Source: Neptunitalea chrysea (lineage in GTDB: Bacteria; Bacteroidota; Bacteroidia; Flavobacteriales; Flavobacteriaceae). From it: a stretch of DNA of 64,000 nucleotides. The stretch lies in assembly GCF_027924145.1 (NCBI RefSeq), contig NZ_BRVP01000017.1, positions 22,757 to 86,756 on the forward strand, given 5' to 3'. The position numbers and the translations under genes are program-made. Numbering within the stretch: the stretch's first letter is position 1; each line of letters starts with the position of its first letter. The notes under the pieces are model-generated. The model made no database searches. It was not told the DNA's origin and saw only the letters and a list, made by a program, of their open reading frames with translations. Positions 9,217 to 18,935 of the stretch are shown piece after piece.

Positions 9217-10548
9217 TTACTTAATTAATAATTTTAACGGGGATTTATCAGTATCGCTAAGGTTTAACTTCCCTGTAAAAGTAAAGACATTATTATCAGC
9301 AGGTTGCGATTTAATTTCAATATCCTTCACTTCTTTCACATAAGGTTTTATAAATACAAGGTCTTTATACTCCGCAAGGTTTCTAAAATTAGCATACAAA
9401 TAAAAAGGCAATCCATACGTAGCAACATCTTTCTCATTCTCATTTACATTAGTCGAAATAATAATATTACCCCTATCAGATGACTTAGTAAAGAACGTAT
9501 ACAAAGGAAAAATATCACTAGCTAACATACTATCTTTTAGCACCCCCTTATCGGTAAGATAGCTCATTAAGCCATTCACACTATTGCTCTTTAAACTCAT
9601 GGTTATGCTAGGAACCTCCTCTTGTGTAATGGTCTTTACTTCTACCTTTTCAAAATCATCGTTATAATCATAAGTGATTACCGATTTCTCTTGTAACGTT
9701 GTACCCTCTACATTTACTTGAATACCGCTAGCATATTTAGCCATTACATTGGCAACTGAAACCCCTGTTTCCCCTATAGGCAATGTATGTTGCTTTAGCA
9801 ACGGAATACCGTTCATACTAAGATAAAACGCCCTTGTAGTATCTGTCTGTATCTCCGCTAAAGTATTGTAACTTTTAGCCCCTTTAAAACTATTCTTTAC
9901 GCTTCCGTTAAACGAAATAAATCCTTTCTCAAATTCAAACGTACATACCGGGCCTTCCTCTGTTAAAATCACTATATCATCATCTACACTTTTAAGCATC
10001 TTCAGATACAACTCATTAGTCAACTGCTTCCCTTCCACCAATAACGAATCAAATACATCTGTAACACTTTCCTTGGTAGAGCTATATGAAAGTACTAGTC
10101 GATCCTCAGTAAACGCCACACGAAAACGACCATCGTTATTTTTTAAAAGACTATATCCTTTATCTGATGCTTCTCTTTTCAGTTTATACTTTTTGATTAG
10201 ATAGATTGATAAATCTGCACTGTCTGCAACTGGTAAAGACGTAAATAATGTTGTTGCCTTTTTACCTTTTACCGTATAAACAAATACATTAGCTGGGTAA
10301 TACACCCCTTTATTAAGCTTCTTCTCCTTTTTCTCTTTCTTACTGCTACCACCAAGGTCACCAAACTCCCCAAAGAAATAGTCTATTGCCAAATCATCTA
10401 CGGGTATTTTTACAATAACGTCCGCATTATAAGCAATTGCCTGTTTATAGGAAAGCCTTTCCCTAATCATTAGCACACCATAAAACAGCAAGAGCAGTCC
10501 TGCACATAGCAAAACCGCTCTTGTTAATACCTTTTTTAATACCTTCAT
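9217..10548 (-). CDS. Membrane-anchored protein of unknown function
   Basis: I do not recognise the family. The 443-residue protein has one N-terminal membrane segment (about residues 9-27, LTRAVLLCAGLLLLFYGVLM) and a large probably periplasmic domain. A Lys-rich linker, SSKKEKKEKK, lies near residue 70. Repeated motifs such as GRFRVAFTEDRLVLSYSS and YLSMNGIPLL suggest beta-rich repeats similar in style to the neighbouring 649-residue protein. Its start is next to that gene's stop (10548/10549), so the two are co-translated and probably act together in the envelope. Confidence 0.6.
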   Translation of the reverse strand: MKVLKKVLTRAVLLCAGLLLLFYGVLMIRERLSYKQAIAYNADVIVKIPVDDLAIDYFFGEFGDLGGSSKKEKKEKKLNKGVYYPANVFVYTVKGKKATTLFTSLPVADSADLSIYLIKKYKLKREASDKGYSLLKNNDGRFRVAFTEDRLVLSYSSTKESVTDVFDSLLVEGKQLTNELYLKMLKSVDDDIVILTEEGPVCTFEFEKGFISFNGSVKNSFKGAKSYNTLAEIQTDTTRAFYLSMNGIPLLKQHTLPIGETGVSVANVMAKYASGIQVNVEGTTLQEKSVITYDYNDDFEKVEVKTITQEEVPSITMSLKSNSVNGLMSYLTDKGVLKDSMLASDIFPLYTFFTKSSDRGNIIISTNVNENEKDVATYGLPFYLYANFRNLAEYKDLVFIKPYVKEVKDIEIKSQPADNNVFTFTGKLNLSDTDKSPLKLLIK

Positions 10549-12498
10549 TTATCTAGGCATATTTTGTATCATATCGAAAAAATACTCCATTGCATTTCCT
10601 TTACCAGCCGGATATGCCCACTCAATTTTATTCGTTATTGTATTTCCTTTCATTTTAGAAGTCTCCATAGAAAGAGATCCAAAATTATCTAACATATAAA
10701 TAATTACCTTCATTTGGGCAATCCCCATATCTTCAACCGGTAATTCCTGTGCTAACCTTGAACCATCAAAATACGCTGCAAACTTATTTTTAGTAAGCAT
10801 TGATTTATGTTCATCTGTTAAATACGGAACAAAAGTACCTGAAGCTATTTGGGTTGCCTCCTCTTTAGAGTTACTAATAAATACAATACCATCTTTAATA
10901 ATTACATAAACAGACATTGGAAAATCAGGAATTTTAAAATCATAATAGCCATTCTCATTAGTAATCACCTGCTTCTTAACCCCATATGCAATTAGCTTGT
11001 TTAAAATAGACGGATTATCTGAAGATAACATAATTAACATTTCGGGTATCTTCTCCATTTTGGTTTCCTGAATTTCTTCAGATTCCCATGTCTCTTCGTT
11101 ATACTCATAGGTAGTATACGTAACTTCTCTTTCATTGATTCCATTAAACACTACAACACCATCACCGTTTATTAGCTCTCCAATAGCTTTCTCATCTAAA
11201 ATTAGTGAAAATGCCTCTGTAGCTATATCCACCAACTCTTTGTCTACATAAGGTATATTAGGCATACTCCTTGAAACAATACCAGGATACTCCTTCAATA
11301 TATTTTCCGTATTTATTGCCATTGCAGCATATCCTATAGCCTTGTCCTCATTAATATAATTAAGAAACTTATCATTCAAATCACGATCATAAATTCCTTT
11401 ATAATAATCGGCCATTTCATCATTTAACCTAGTAGCCAGAGTTAACTCAATATTAGTATCATTAAGATAAAGATTTACTCCATTAGACATTCCTTCATAG
11501 GCATTTAAAAGATTCTTACTCATCCTCATTTGAGGCAATCCTAATTGATCCATCCATGGTTCTAAAATAGTTGTAAAATCATCTATATAAATAGATAATT
11601 CAGCTTTATCATCTATAGACTTCTTAAAATCCTTATTTCTTATAATAGAAGTATCCTTACTACCTCTAATTATTTGTTTTGCCTTTTTAAATGACCACGC
11701 AGTTGTTAGCATCCCTTTAATACTATCGTTAGCGGATACTTCCATGTGATAATGATTATATTCAGCAGCATCGTATTCCATATCTTCCTCATAATCTATA
11801 TCCTCTTCATAGTCTACATTTTCTACCTTTTCAACCACCACGTACGTATCTGGCTCCTCTATTTCCTCGGTAATTTCTATTTCCTCTGTTTCATCACTAG
11901 GCTCATCAACCGCTTCTTTAACCAATACCATTTCAACATCTGTATCTAAAGAATCGCTTTGGATATAATTATCCCAAGAAAACTCTTTTTCCGCCTCAAG
12001 ACCATAACGTTCAATTACCTCATCTTGCTTAAAATATGAGGATACTAAAGCACCATAAACAAACACAAAATACTCTTTACTCCATACTATAGATACCTCT
12101 ATATCTTTAGATTCAATAGTGTGTAATTCTTGCTCTTGTACTATTTCCATATGAGATGCCGTAGTAATAGCACTCTCTAATTTGTTATGATTTTTTATAG
12201 GTAAAACCACCACATTGTACATAATACTATCATTAGATTGTAAAAAGTACTGTGCTGACCCTTTTAAATCTAGTCCTACATCTTTAAAAGAAGACCCAAT
12301 GCCCATTTGCTCTAATTGTGGTAAAATCATTTTACCCAAAAGCGATTCTTCTAATTGCTTTATCGACATAAGCTCTAGTAAGTTTCCACTATTTGCAGAA
12401 ACTACCACCTTGGCATTTGCAGGCACTTTTTCAATAGTCTCCTGAGCATTTATAAACACAGTAGTACCCAGCAATAAAAATGCGATTAACTTTTTCAT
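10549..12498 (-). CDS. Secreted DUF4836-like protein of unknown function
   Basis: A 649-residue exported protein. The signal peptide is MKKLIAFLLLGTTVFINAQ. The mature start, ETIEKVPANAKVVVSANSG, resembles the Bacteroidota DUF4836 family, whose members start with a statement of this kind about storing per-unit values; the assignment is by resemblance only. A strongly acidic stretch (about residues 195-250) separates an N-terminal domain from a long domain with a glycine-poor alpha/beta pattern. It lies between a membrane-anchored protein and a lipoprotein in a tight three-gene operon, which suggests a joint envelope role. Confidence 0.6.
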   Translation of the reverse strand: MKKLIAFLLLGTTVFINAQETIEKVPANAKVVVSANSGNLLELMSIKQLEESLLGKMILPQLEQMGIGSSFKDVGLDLKGSAQYFLQSNDSIMYNVVVLPIKNHNKLESAITTASHMEIVQEQELHTIESKDIEVSIVWSKEYFVFVYGALVSSYFKQDEVIERYGLEAEKEFSWDNYIQSDSLDTDVEMVLVKEAVDEPSDETEEIEITEEIEEPDTYVVVEKVENVDYEEDIDYEEDMEYDAAEYNHYHMEVSANDSIKGMLTTAWSFKKAKQIIRGSKDTSIIRNKDFKKSIDDKAELSIYIDDFTTILEPWMDQLGLPQMRMSKNLLNAYEGMSNGVNLYLNDTNIELTLATRLNDEMADYYKGIYDRDLNDKFLNYINEDKAIGYAAMAINTENILKEYPGIVSRSMPNIPYVDKELVDIATEAFSLILDEKAIGELINGDGVVVFNGINEREVTYTTYEYNEETWESEEIQETKMEKIPEMLIMLSSDNPSILNKLIAYGVKKQVITNENGYYDFKIPDFPMSVYVIIKDGIVFISNSKEEATQIASGTFVPYLTDEHKSMLTKNKFAAYFDGSRLAQELPVEDMGIAQMKVIIYMLDNFGSLSMETSKMKGNTITNKIEWAYPAGKGNAMEYFFDMIQNMPR

Positions 12499-12500
12499 AA

Positions 12501-13175
12501 TTAATTGGTTAGTTGAATTTTATTTTCAATTGTTGATGCTCCGCTAACAATATCCATAATCGGAGTTTTCATCATCATAGCTTTTTTAGATTTAGATAAT
12601 CTGGCTGTTCTATTACTAAAAGATTTAACAGTATTATCAAACCTGTAAATAAGAGTATAACTAGCATTATCTAGTACCTTTTTATCATCATCTTTCAATG
12701 ACCTAACAGAGTTTTTAAGATTATCCTTAAATCCATAATATCTAGAAAAAAGTTGTTTTCCCACATCAAAGCTATATGATTTAAACGTTCCTTTAGAACG
12801 TTGTTTATCCCATAACTTTTGTACAAAGTCATTGATATTAGCCACTTCTTTAAAGTCGCAACTTAACGATACTATATATGAGTCTAAATTTAGCTTATAT
12901 GTTACATTAGAGATCCCTTCAGAAGCATTTAAATCGCTTACCAACTCTTCTATGTGCTCTTTAATATCTTTCTTAGAAGGCACCTTATGCCCCTGTATAG
13001 TGTCTAATAACATAACAGACGCCAATTTACTCTTACTCTGACTAGCATTTAGAGTAAGCTGTAAATTACCGGAACCATCTTTATGTAAGCTTAGTTCTTC
13101 TATAATTTCAAAACAGGAAGTGGTACTTATAAGTAGTACAAATAAGAAAAGTAATCGAAAAAAAAATGGTCTCAT
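12501..13175 (-). CDS. Predicted lipoprotein of unknown function
   Basis: First gene of the three-gene operon. The ATG at 13175 gives MRPFFFRLLFLFVLLISTTSC, a lipoprotein signal with lipobox STTSC and mature start FEIIEEL. The longer frame to 13196 begins with TTG and only adds a polar tail before the signal, so it is rejected. The mature domain starts with SLHKDGSGNLQLTLNAS, a pattern seen in small beta-sheet envelope lipoproteins. Two bases separate its stop from the next gene. Function unknown. Confidence 0.65.
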   Translation of the reverse strand: MRPFFFRLLFLFVLLISTTSCFEIIEELSLHKDGSGNLQLTLNASQSKSKLASVMLLDTIQGHKVPSKKDIKEHIEELVSDLNASEGISNVTYKLNLDSYIVSLSCDFKEVANINDFVQKLWDKQRSKGTFKSYSFDVGKQLFSRYYGFKDNLKNSVRSLKDDDKKVLDNASYTLIYRFDNTVKSFSNRTARLSKSKKAMMMKTPIMDIVSGASTIENKIQLTN

Positions 13176-13221
13176 AGCGTCAGATAATCTTTCCAAAGAT
13201 AAAAATTTACCTGAACATAAT

Positions 13222-13250
13222 AAAAAAAAGCCCCAAGATGGGGCCTTATT
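13222..13250 (-). terminator. Terminator of the fabH-accB-accC operon
   Basis: Read on the minus strand, GCCCC-ATCTT-GGGGC is followed directly by TTTTTTTTA. It lies 9 nt after the accC stop codon and separates the fatty-acid operon from the envelope operon. Confidence 0.85.
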
Positions 13251-13258
13251 ATAGTATA

Positions 13259-14605
13259 TTATTCTTTTTCTTTCATAGTAAATGTTTCCATAAACTTAGT
13301 GGTATAATTACCCGAAACATATGCCGGATCATCCATTAATTGTCTATGGAACGGGATAGTGGTTTTAATACCTTCTATCACAAACTCATCCAATGCTCTT
13401 TTCATTTTATTGATAGCTTCTTCTCTGGTTTGCGCAGTAGTAATAAGCTTAGCAATCATTGAGTCGTAATTTGGTGGTATCACGTAATCACTATAAACGT
13501 GTGTATCTAAACGAACTCCGTGTCCGCCTGGTGCATGCAACGTAGTAATCTTACCAGGAGACGGTCTAAAATCATTATACGGATCTTCTGCATTAATTCT
13601 ACATTCAATAGAGTGTAATTTAGGGAAATAGTTTTTACCAGAAATTGGCACTCCCGAAGCAACTAAAATTTGCTCACGAATCAAATCGTAATCAATTACT
13701 TGTTCCGTAATAGGGTGCTCTACCTGAATACGGGTATTCATTTCCATGAAGTAGAAGTTTCTGTGCTTGTCTACTAAAAATTCAATAGTACCTGCACCTT
13801 CATATTTAATATACTCAGCAGCCTTCACTGCCGCTTCTCCCATTTGCATACGCAATTCATCTGTCATGAACGGAGAAGGTGTTTCTTCTGTTAATTTTTG
13901 GTGACGACGCTGAACAGAGCAATCTCTTTCAGATAAGTGACACGCTTTACCAAATTGATCACCCACCACCTGAATTTCAATGTGACGAGGTTCTTCAATA
14001 AGTTTTTCCATGTACATACCATCATTTCCAAAGGAAGCAGCTGCCTCTTGTCTGGCACTTTCCCAGGCTTTTAAGAGCTCTTCTTTCTTCCACACGGCAC
14101 GCATCCCTTTACCACCACCACCGGCAGTAGCTTTTAACATTACAGGGAACCCCATGTTTACGGCAAGGCTTTCGGCCTCCTCATAAGACCCAATGATACC
14201 ATCTGATCCTGGAACTGTAGGTACCCCAGCGGATTTCATAGTAGCTTTAGCGGTAGCCTTATCCCCCATTTTATCAATCATATCTGCAGATGCGCCAATA
14301 AACTTAATTCCGTGCTCAGCACAAATTCTTGAAAAATTAGCATTCTCAGATAAGAAACCATAACCAGGGTGAATTGCATCGGCATTCGTAATTTCTGCTG
14401 CTGCAATTATATTAGGTATCTTAAGGTATGAATCTTTACTAGGACCGGGACCAATACAAACAGCTTCGTCTGCAAATCGTACGTGAAGACTTTCTGCGTC
14501 TACCGTAGAATATACAGCTACCGTTTTAATACCCATTTCTCTACAAGTTCTAATAACTCGTAAAGCAATTTCTCCCCTGTTAGCTATTAATACTTTTTTA
14601 AACAT
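13259..14605 (-). CDS. accC: Acetyl-CoA carboxylase, biotin carboxylase subunit
   Basis: A 448-residue ATP-grasp enzyme. The start is the typical [20 protein letters not shown]. The ATP glycine-rich loop is [27 protein letters not shown] is the conserved central motif, and [15 protein letters not shown] carries metal- and bicarbonate-site residues. It carboxylates biotin on AccB with ATP and bicarbonate, the first half of malonyl-CoA synthesis. It is last in the fabH-accB-accC operon, 92 nt after accB. Confidence 0.97.
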   Translation of the reverse strand: MFKKVLIANRGEIALRVIRTCREMGIKTVAVYSTVDAESLHVRFADEAVCIGPGPSKDSYLKIPNIIAAAEITNADAIHPGYGFLSENANFSRICAEHGIKFIGASADMIDKMGDKATAKATMKSAGVPTVPGSDGIIGSYEEAESLAVNMGFPVMLKATAGGGGKGMRAVWKKEELLKAWESARQEAAASFGNDGMYMEKLIEEPRHIEIQVVGDQFGKACHLSERDCSVQRRHQKLTEETPSPFMTDELRMQMGEAAVKAAEYIKYEGAGTIEFLVDKHRNFYFMEMNTRIQVEHPITEQVIDYDLIREQILVASGVPISGKNYFPKLHSIECRINAEDPYNDFRPSPGKITTLHAPGGHGVRLDTHVYSDYVIPPNYDSMIAKLITTAQTREEAINKMKRALDEFVIEGIKTTIPFHRQLMDDPAYVSGNYTTKFMETFTMKEKE

Positions 14606-14646
14606 CTTTAGAAATCTTAAATGTTAATTGTTATTTTTTTAAATAC

Positions 14647-14679
14647 TTCGTATCCGGTATGTGTTGACTACCGAACGAA
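14647..14679 (-). other. Imperfect hairpin in the accB-accC gap
   Basis: TTCGT/ACGAA and CGGTA/TACCG pair across small bulges in the 92-nt accB-accC gap. No U tract follows. It could tune the accB:accC ratio by processing or pausing, but this is a weak observation. Confidence 0.3.
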
Positions 14680-14697
14680 TACAATCATTTAAAATTC

Positions 14698-15186
14698 TTA
14701 AGATGGATCTACTAAGAATAAAGGTTGATCGAATTCTACTGGACTTGAATCGTCGACTAATACTTTAACAATTTTACCAGAAACCTCAGATTCTATTTCG
14801 TTAAATAGTTTCATAGCTTCAATTACGCAAAGAACATCTCCCGTAGAAATAGAAGTACCAACTTCTACAAATGCAGGCTTATCAGGAGAAGGCTTTCTAT
14901 AGAATGTACCTATGATAGGAGATTTTACAGTAATATATTTAGCATTATCATCTTCTTTGCTTGGTGCAGGTGCAACAGGCGCGGCAGGTGCAGCTGGCGC
15001 AGCTTGAACAGGTGCCTGAGCCATTGGCTGTGCCATAGGCATTTGCTGAAATACCACTCCTTCAGCTTTAGCATCATCAGCACCAGTTTTAATGGTAATT
15101 TTTACATCCTCCATCTCCAGTTTTACTTCACTGGCGCCAGATTTGGCAACAAATTTAATCAGATTTTGAATATCCTTAATATCCAT
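14698..15186 (-). CDS. accB: Biotin carboxyl carrier protein of acetyl-CoA carboxylase
   Basis: A 162-residue carrier. The N-terminal domain starts MDIKDIQNLIKFV. A flexible Ala/Pro-rich linker (about residues 48-76) leads to the biotinyl domain, where EAMK places the biotinylated lysine at K126, 36 residues from the C-terminus as in the family. It shuttles carboxybiotin between AccC and the carboxyltransferase. It follows fabH by 16 nt. Confidence 0.97.
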   Translation of the reverse strand: MDIKDIQNLIKFVAKSGASEVKLEMEDVKITIKTGADDAKAEGVVFQQMPMAQPMAQAPVQAAPAAPAAPVAPAPSKEDDNAKYITVKSPIIGTFYRKPSPDKPAFVEVGTSISTGDVLCVIEAMKLFNEIESEVSGKIVKVLVDDSSPVEFDQPLFLVDPS

Positions 15187-15202
15187 AATTTTAGGTTTTG
15201 TT

Positions 15203-16198
15203 TTAAGAATTATAAGCCCATTTTAAATAAATAGACCCCCAAGTGAACCCTCCACCAAAAGCAGCAAAGACTAAATTATCGCCTTTGTTTAGTTGCTTCT
15301 CATAATCGTTAAGTAATAAAGGTAACGTTGCAGAGGTAGTATTTCCGTATTTGTGTATGTTAATCATTACTTTATTCTCTGAAACCCCCATACGCTGGGC
15401 AGTTGCATCAATAATACGTCTGTTGGCCTGGTGCGGTACTAACCATGATACATCTTCTTGTGTAAGCTGGTTACGCGTCATTATTTTTTCGGCCACATCA
15501 GCCATGTTAGAAACAGCATGTTTAAATACGTTTCTTCCATCCTGAAATACATAATGTTGTTTATTCTGAACAGTTTCTAAAGAAGGTGGTAATAAAGATC
15601 CTCCTGCTTCAATTTTCAAGAATTCTCTTCCAATACCGTCACTTCTTAAGTACTCATCTACAAATCCGATGTGTTCGTCATTAGGCTCAAACAATACCGC
15701 TCCCGCTCCATCACCAAAAATGATACAAGTAGCTCGGTCTGTATAATCTAATATAGATGACATTTTATCGGCACCAATTAATAATACCTTTTTATATCTT
15801 CCGGATTGGATGTAGCTAGCAGCTGAAGACATTCCATACAAAAAGCTGGAACATGCCGCTTGAAGATCAAAAGCAAATGCATTTACAGCACCTATTTCAG
15901 AGGCCACATATGCTGCAGTAGCAGCTACGGGCATATCGGGTGTAGCAGTAGCCACAATTATTAAATCTATTTCTTCCGCTTTAATGCCTCTCTTCTCCAA
16001 AAGATTTTCGGCTGCTTTAATAGCTAAAAACGAAGTTCCTTTAGAAGAATCTTTCAAAATTCTTCTTTCTTTAATACCAGTTCTAGTGGTTATCCACTCG
16101 TCGTTAGTATCAACCATTGTCTCTAAAATGGCATTGGTTAATACGTAATCAGGCACATAAGCTCCTACAGCGGTAATAGCTGCTGTTATTTTATTCAT
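15203..16198 (-). CDS. fabH: 3-oxoacyl-ACP synthase III (KASIII)
   Basis: A 331-residue thiolase-fold condensing enzyme. The catalytic triad is Cys116 (LQAACSSFLYG), His256 (VPHQANRR) and Asn286 (YGNTTSAT). The substrate-entry motif TNDEWITTRTGIKERR is present. It condenses acetyl-CoA or another primer with malonyl-ACP to start fatty-acid synthesis. It is first in the fabH-accB-accC operon, so priming and malonyl-CoA supply are co-expressed. Confidence 0.96.
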   Translation of the reverse strand: MNKITAAITAVGAYVPDYVLTNAILETMVDTNDEWITTRTGIKERRILKDSSKGTSFLAIKAAENLLEKRGIKAEEIDLIIVATATPDMPVAATAAYVASEIGAVNAFAFDLQAACSSFLYGMSSAASYIQSGRYKKVLLIGADKMSSILDYTDRATCIIFGDGAGAVLFEPNDEHIGFVDEYLRSDGIGREFLKIEAGGSLLPPSLETVQNKQHYVFQDGRNVFKHAVSNMADVAEKIMTRNQLTQEDVSWLVPHQANRRIIDATAQRMGVSENKVMINIHKYGNTTSATLPLLLNDYEKQLNKGDNLVFAAFGGGFTWGSIYLKWAYNS

Positions 16199-16310
16199 AC
16201 AAATAGTTTTTCAAAAAAAGCAAAACAGGCGCAAAATTAGGTGAAAATAGTAAAAAATCACCAATTTTCTTTGCAAAAAGAGTTTTTTTCAATCACTTCC
16301 GTATCTTAAC

Positions 16311-16340
16311 AAAAAACTCTCACAAATGTGAGAGTTTTTT
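16311..16340 (-). terminator. Terminator after rpmF
   Basis: AAAAAACTCTCAC and GTGAGAGTTTTTT form a perfect 13-bp stem with a 4-nt loop, and the T tract is on both sides. It lies just past the rpmF stop on the minus strand, separating it from fabH. Confidence 0.9.
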
Positions 16341-16357
16341 CAATGCTTTTTTAAAAA

Positions 16358-16555
16358 TTAAGCTACTTCTTCCTCAGTGTTATCAATTAACACTTGACCT
16401 CTGTAATATAATTTTCCTTCGTGCCAGTGTGCTCTGTGATAAAGGTGAGACTCTCCTGTAGTAGGATCAATAGCTACTTGAGGAACAGATGCTTTGTAGT
16501 GCGTTCTTCTCTTATCTCTTCTGGTTTTTGATATCTTTCTTTTAGGATGTGCCAT
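16358..16555 (-). CDS. rpmF: 50S ribosomal protein L32
   Basis: 65 residues starting [20 protein letters not shown], the standard L32 N-terminus, with a conserved [18 protein letters not shown] middle. It lacks the zinc-binding cysteines, so it is the C-minus form. It is co-transcribed after the DUF177 gene (9-nt gap), the conserved arrangement, and ends at a strong terminator. Confidence 0.97.
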   Translation of the reverse strand: MAHPKRKISKTRRDKRRTHYKASVPQVAIDPTTGESHLYHRAHWHEGKLYYRGQVLIDNTEEEVA

Positions 16556-16564
16556 CGTTCAATC

Positions 16565-17104
16565 TTATTTATCCGTTAATAGTTTTTTTAGCGTATTCCA
16601 TCGAGGATCAATATCATCCTCTTCATTTGTCTCATTTTGTTCTTTCGGCTGAAGCTCTTCAAGCTTCTCTAATATCTCCGATGATAATGTCCCATTTTCT
16701 ACTCCTGGATGAACACGTTTTACAGGCACCGATAACACAATCATTTCATATAAGTATTGTGCTATATTTACCTGATATTCTCCATGAGGAATAATGAGCA
16801 TTTCTTCATTATCGTCATTATATTCTTCACCAAACTTAACTACCAGTAAAAGATTACCTTTTATAGGCAAATCAAAAGGTTCACTGGAAACATCGCAATT
16901 TACATTTACAGTACCCTTCGATTTAAAATGCAACTCAAGCATCGAGTTTTTCTTATCTAAAACTACCGATACTTCAATTCGTGCTTCGTTAAATTCAGTA
17001 AAATCAAATAACTCAAAGAACTTATTATCAATCGAATACCGAAACTGATGTTTTCCTTCTTTTAAACCTACAAAAGGAATAACATATTCCTTAAATTTAT
17101 CCAT
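16565..17104 (-). CDS. yceD: DUF177 (YceD-like) protein, rRNA accumulation
   Basis: A 179-residue DUF177 protein. It has the central CDVSSEPFDLPIKGNLLLVVKFG segment and an acidic tail, EEDDIDPRWNTLKKLL, typical of the family end. YceD is linked in E. coli and plants to 23S rRNA accumulation and is nearly always just upstream of rpmF, as here. The family is clear from motif and context; the molecular role is known only from homologues. Confidence 0.85.
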   Translation of the reverse strand: MDKFKEYVIPFVGLKEGKHQFRYSIDNKFFELFDFTEFNEARIEVSVVLDKKNSMLELHFKSKGTVNVNCDVSSEPFDLPIKGNLLLVVKFGEEYNDDNEEMLIIPHGEYQVNIAQYLYEMIVLSVPVKRVHPGVENGTLSSEILEKLEELQPKEQNETNEEDDIDPRWNTLKKLLTDK

Positions 17105-17185
17105 CTCAACAACAGTTTAGAGCATGCAAAGATATAAAATTTTATTTATGCTGATAATTTTATCAACATTTTTTTACCTCCATTG

Positions 17186-18229
17186 TTAATTATCGGCTTT
17201 AACTAATGGGTTTGCACTTAGTAATTTATAATCTTTTCTATTTCTATATATCTTAATAGCTGCAAAAACAGCCTCGGCAAATGACGATGCATCGGCCTCT
17301 CCTTTACCTGCAATTCCATATGCAGTTCCGTGGTCTGGGGAGGTTCTCACTTTACTTAAACCTGCGGTATAGTTAACCCCTTTTCCAAAAGAAAGGGTTT
17401 TAAAAGGTATTAATCCCTGATCGTGATAGGCAGCAATTACGGCATCAAACTGTTCATAAGAGTCAGACCCAAAAAAACTATCTGCCGCATATGGGCCAAA
17501 AACCATTTTACCACTCTCAAATAATTTCTTAATGGTTGGTTTCATTACCACATCATCTTCATTACCTATTACACCATTATCTCCACTATGCGGATTAATT
17601 CCTAACATAGCAATTTTTGGCTTACGAATAGAAAAATCTTGAATCAAACATTTTTCCACCGTTGCAATTTTCTTTTCAATAAGCTCTGCGGTAATAGTCG
17701 CTGCTACATCCTTTACTGCAACATGATCTGTTAGTAAACCAATACGTAGCGTATCAGATATCATAAACATTAAACTATCTCCTTCTAACTCGGTAGCTAA
17801 ATAATCTGTATGCCCCGGAAAATGAAATTCTTCATTTTGTATGTTCGATTTATTAATAGGTGCAGTTACTAACACATCTATCTCATCTGCCTTTAAAGAA
17901 GCTACTGCAGATTTTAATGACTGTAACGCCACTGTACCTCCTGCTTTTGTTTCTTGTCCAAATTCTACATTTGGCACATCTTTAATAGCATTTACAATAT
18001 TTAGTTTACCATCTACAGCTTCAGATGCTTTTGCTATTCCAACAAAATTGGTACCTAGCTTGAATACTTTTTTCTGAAACGAAAATGTTTTGGTAGCACC
18101 AAAAATAACTGGTGTACAAAACTCCATCATTCTCGCATCTTCAAAAGTTTTTAGGATCACCTCTATGCCTATTCCATTTAAGTCTCCTATTGATATACCA
18201 ACCTTTATTTTATTCTCTTTTTCACTCAT
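17186..18229 (-). CDS. pdxA: 4-hydroxythreonine-4-phosphate dehydrogenase
   Basis: 347 residues with the PdxA motifs: KVGISIGDLNGIGIEVILK at the start, FPGHTDYLA (metal His), GINPHSGDNGVIGNED, AAYHDQGLIPFK and VRTSPDHGTAYGIAG near the C-terminus. It oxidises 4-phosphohydroxythreonine in pyridoxal 5'-phosphate synthesis, with NAD and a divalent metal. It is divergent from ribE. Confidence 0.95.
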   Translation of the reverse strand: MSEKENKIKVGISIGDLNGIGIEVILKTFEDARMMEFCTPVIFGATKTFSFQKKVFKLGTNFVGIAKASEAVDGKLNIVNAIKDVPNVEFGQETKAGGTVALQSLKSAVASLKADEIDVLVTAPINKSNIQNEEFHFPGHTDYLATELEGDSLMFMISDTLRIGLLTDHVAVKDVAATITAELIEKKIATVEKCLIQDFSIRKPKIAMLGINPHSGDNGVIGNEDDVVMKPTIKKLFESGKMVFGPYAADSFFGSDSYEQFDAVIAAYHDQGLIPFKTLSFGKGVNYTAGLSKVRTSPDHGTAYGIAGKGEADASSFAEAVFAAIKIYRNRKDYKLLSANPLVKADN

Positions 18230-18328
18230 ATAATTATCTTTTCTTAAATAACGTCATTAACTCTCCAACAACATTTACTATTTTTGATTTTTAAAGCTAG
18301 TACAAAATTAATTAAATATATTAATAAT

Positions 18329-18922
18329 ATGTTTACCGGAATAATAGAACAATTAGGAATTGTTTCAGATCTTAAAAAAGAAGCTGAAAATTTACACATA
18401 ACAGTAAAAACTCCATTAACCACCGAACTTAAAATAGACCAGAGTGTTGCTCACAATGGTGTTTGTTTAACCGTTGTTGGTATTGAAAGAGATACGTATA
18501 CCGTAACTGCTATTAAAGAAACCTTAGACAAAACTAACTTAAACACCTTACAACTAGGCGATGAAATTAATTTAGAAAGAGCCATGATTATTGGCAATCG
18601 CTTAGACGGACATATTGTACAAGGGCATGTAGACCAAACTGCTGTATGTACAGATATAATTCCACAAGACGGGAGCACTGTTTTTAGCTTTGAGTATAAT
18701 GCAGCATTAAAAAACATTACTATTGAAAAAGGATCTATAACTGTTAACGGCACAAGCTTAACTGTTATTAACTCACAAAAAAACAGCTTTAGTGTGGCTA
18801 TAATACCTTATACTTTTGAAAACACCGTATTCAAAAATTTTAAAAAGGGAAGTATTGTTAATCTGGAATTTGATGTAGTTGGAAAATATATTGCCAGATT
18901 ACAGCAGTTTAATTATTTGTAA
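18329..18922 (+). CDS. ribE: Riboflavin synthase subunit alpha
   Basis: The ATG at 18329 gives the family start MFTGIIEQLGIVSDL and a 197-residue protein, the usual length. The longer frame to 18284 begins with TTG and is not used. The two tandem lumazine-binding barrels show as MFTGIIE...VAHNGVCLTV and LDGHIVQGHVD...ITVNGTSLTV. It dismutates two 6,7-dimethyl-8-ribityllumazine molecules to riboflavin. No FMN riboswitch is visible upstream. Confidence 0.95.
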   Translation: MFTGIIEQLGIVSDLKKEAENLHITVKTPLTTELKIDQSVAHNGVCLTVVGIERDTYTVTAIKETLDKTNLNTLQLGDEINLERAMIIGNRLDGHIVQGHVDQTAVCTDIIPQDGSTVFSFEYNAALKNITIEKGSITVNGTSLTVINSQKNSFSVAIIPYTFENTVFKNFKKGSIVNLEFDVVGKYIARLQQFNYL

Positions 18923-18935
18923 TAATTAAACTGCT
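18903..18935. terminator. Shared bidirectional hairpin at convergent gene ends
   Basis: AGCAGTTTAATTA and TAATTAAACTGCT form a perfect 13-bp stem around a 7-nt loop that contains the ribE stop codon. The stem is coding sequence for both convergent genes. Flanking T tracts are weak on both strands. Confidence 0.6.

Noticed and set aside
11746..11949. 67-codon ORF rich in Ile and Phe
   Set aside because: It is the antisense of the acidic Asp/Glu-rich segment of the 649-residue protein, so its composition is a by-product.
13176..13196. N-terminal extension of the lipoprotein in the three-gene operon
   Set aside because: TTG start; the ATG at 13175 gives a standard lipoprotein signal.
18112..18294. 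60-codon ORF upstream of ribE
   Set aside because: Antisense to the pdxA start and without a plausible ribosome site or domain; it is a shadow frame.
18236..18328. FMN riboswitch before ribE
   Set aside because: The gap from pdxA to the ribE ATG is short and shows no conserved RFN-element stems.
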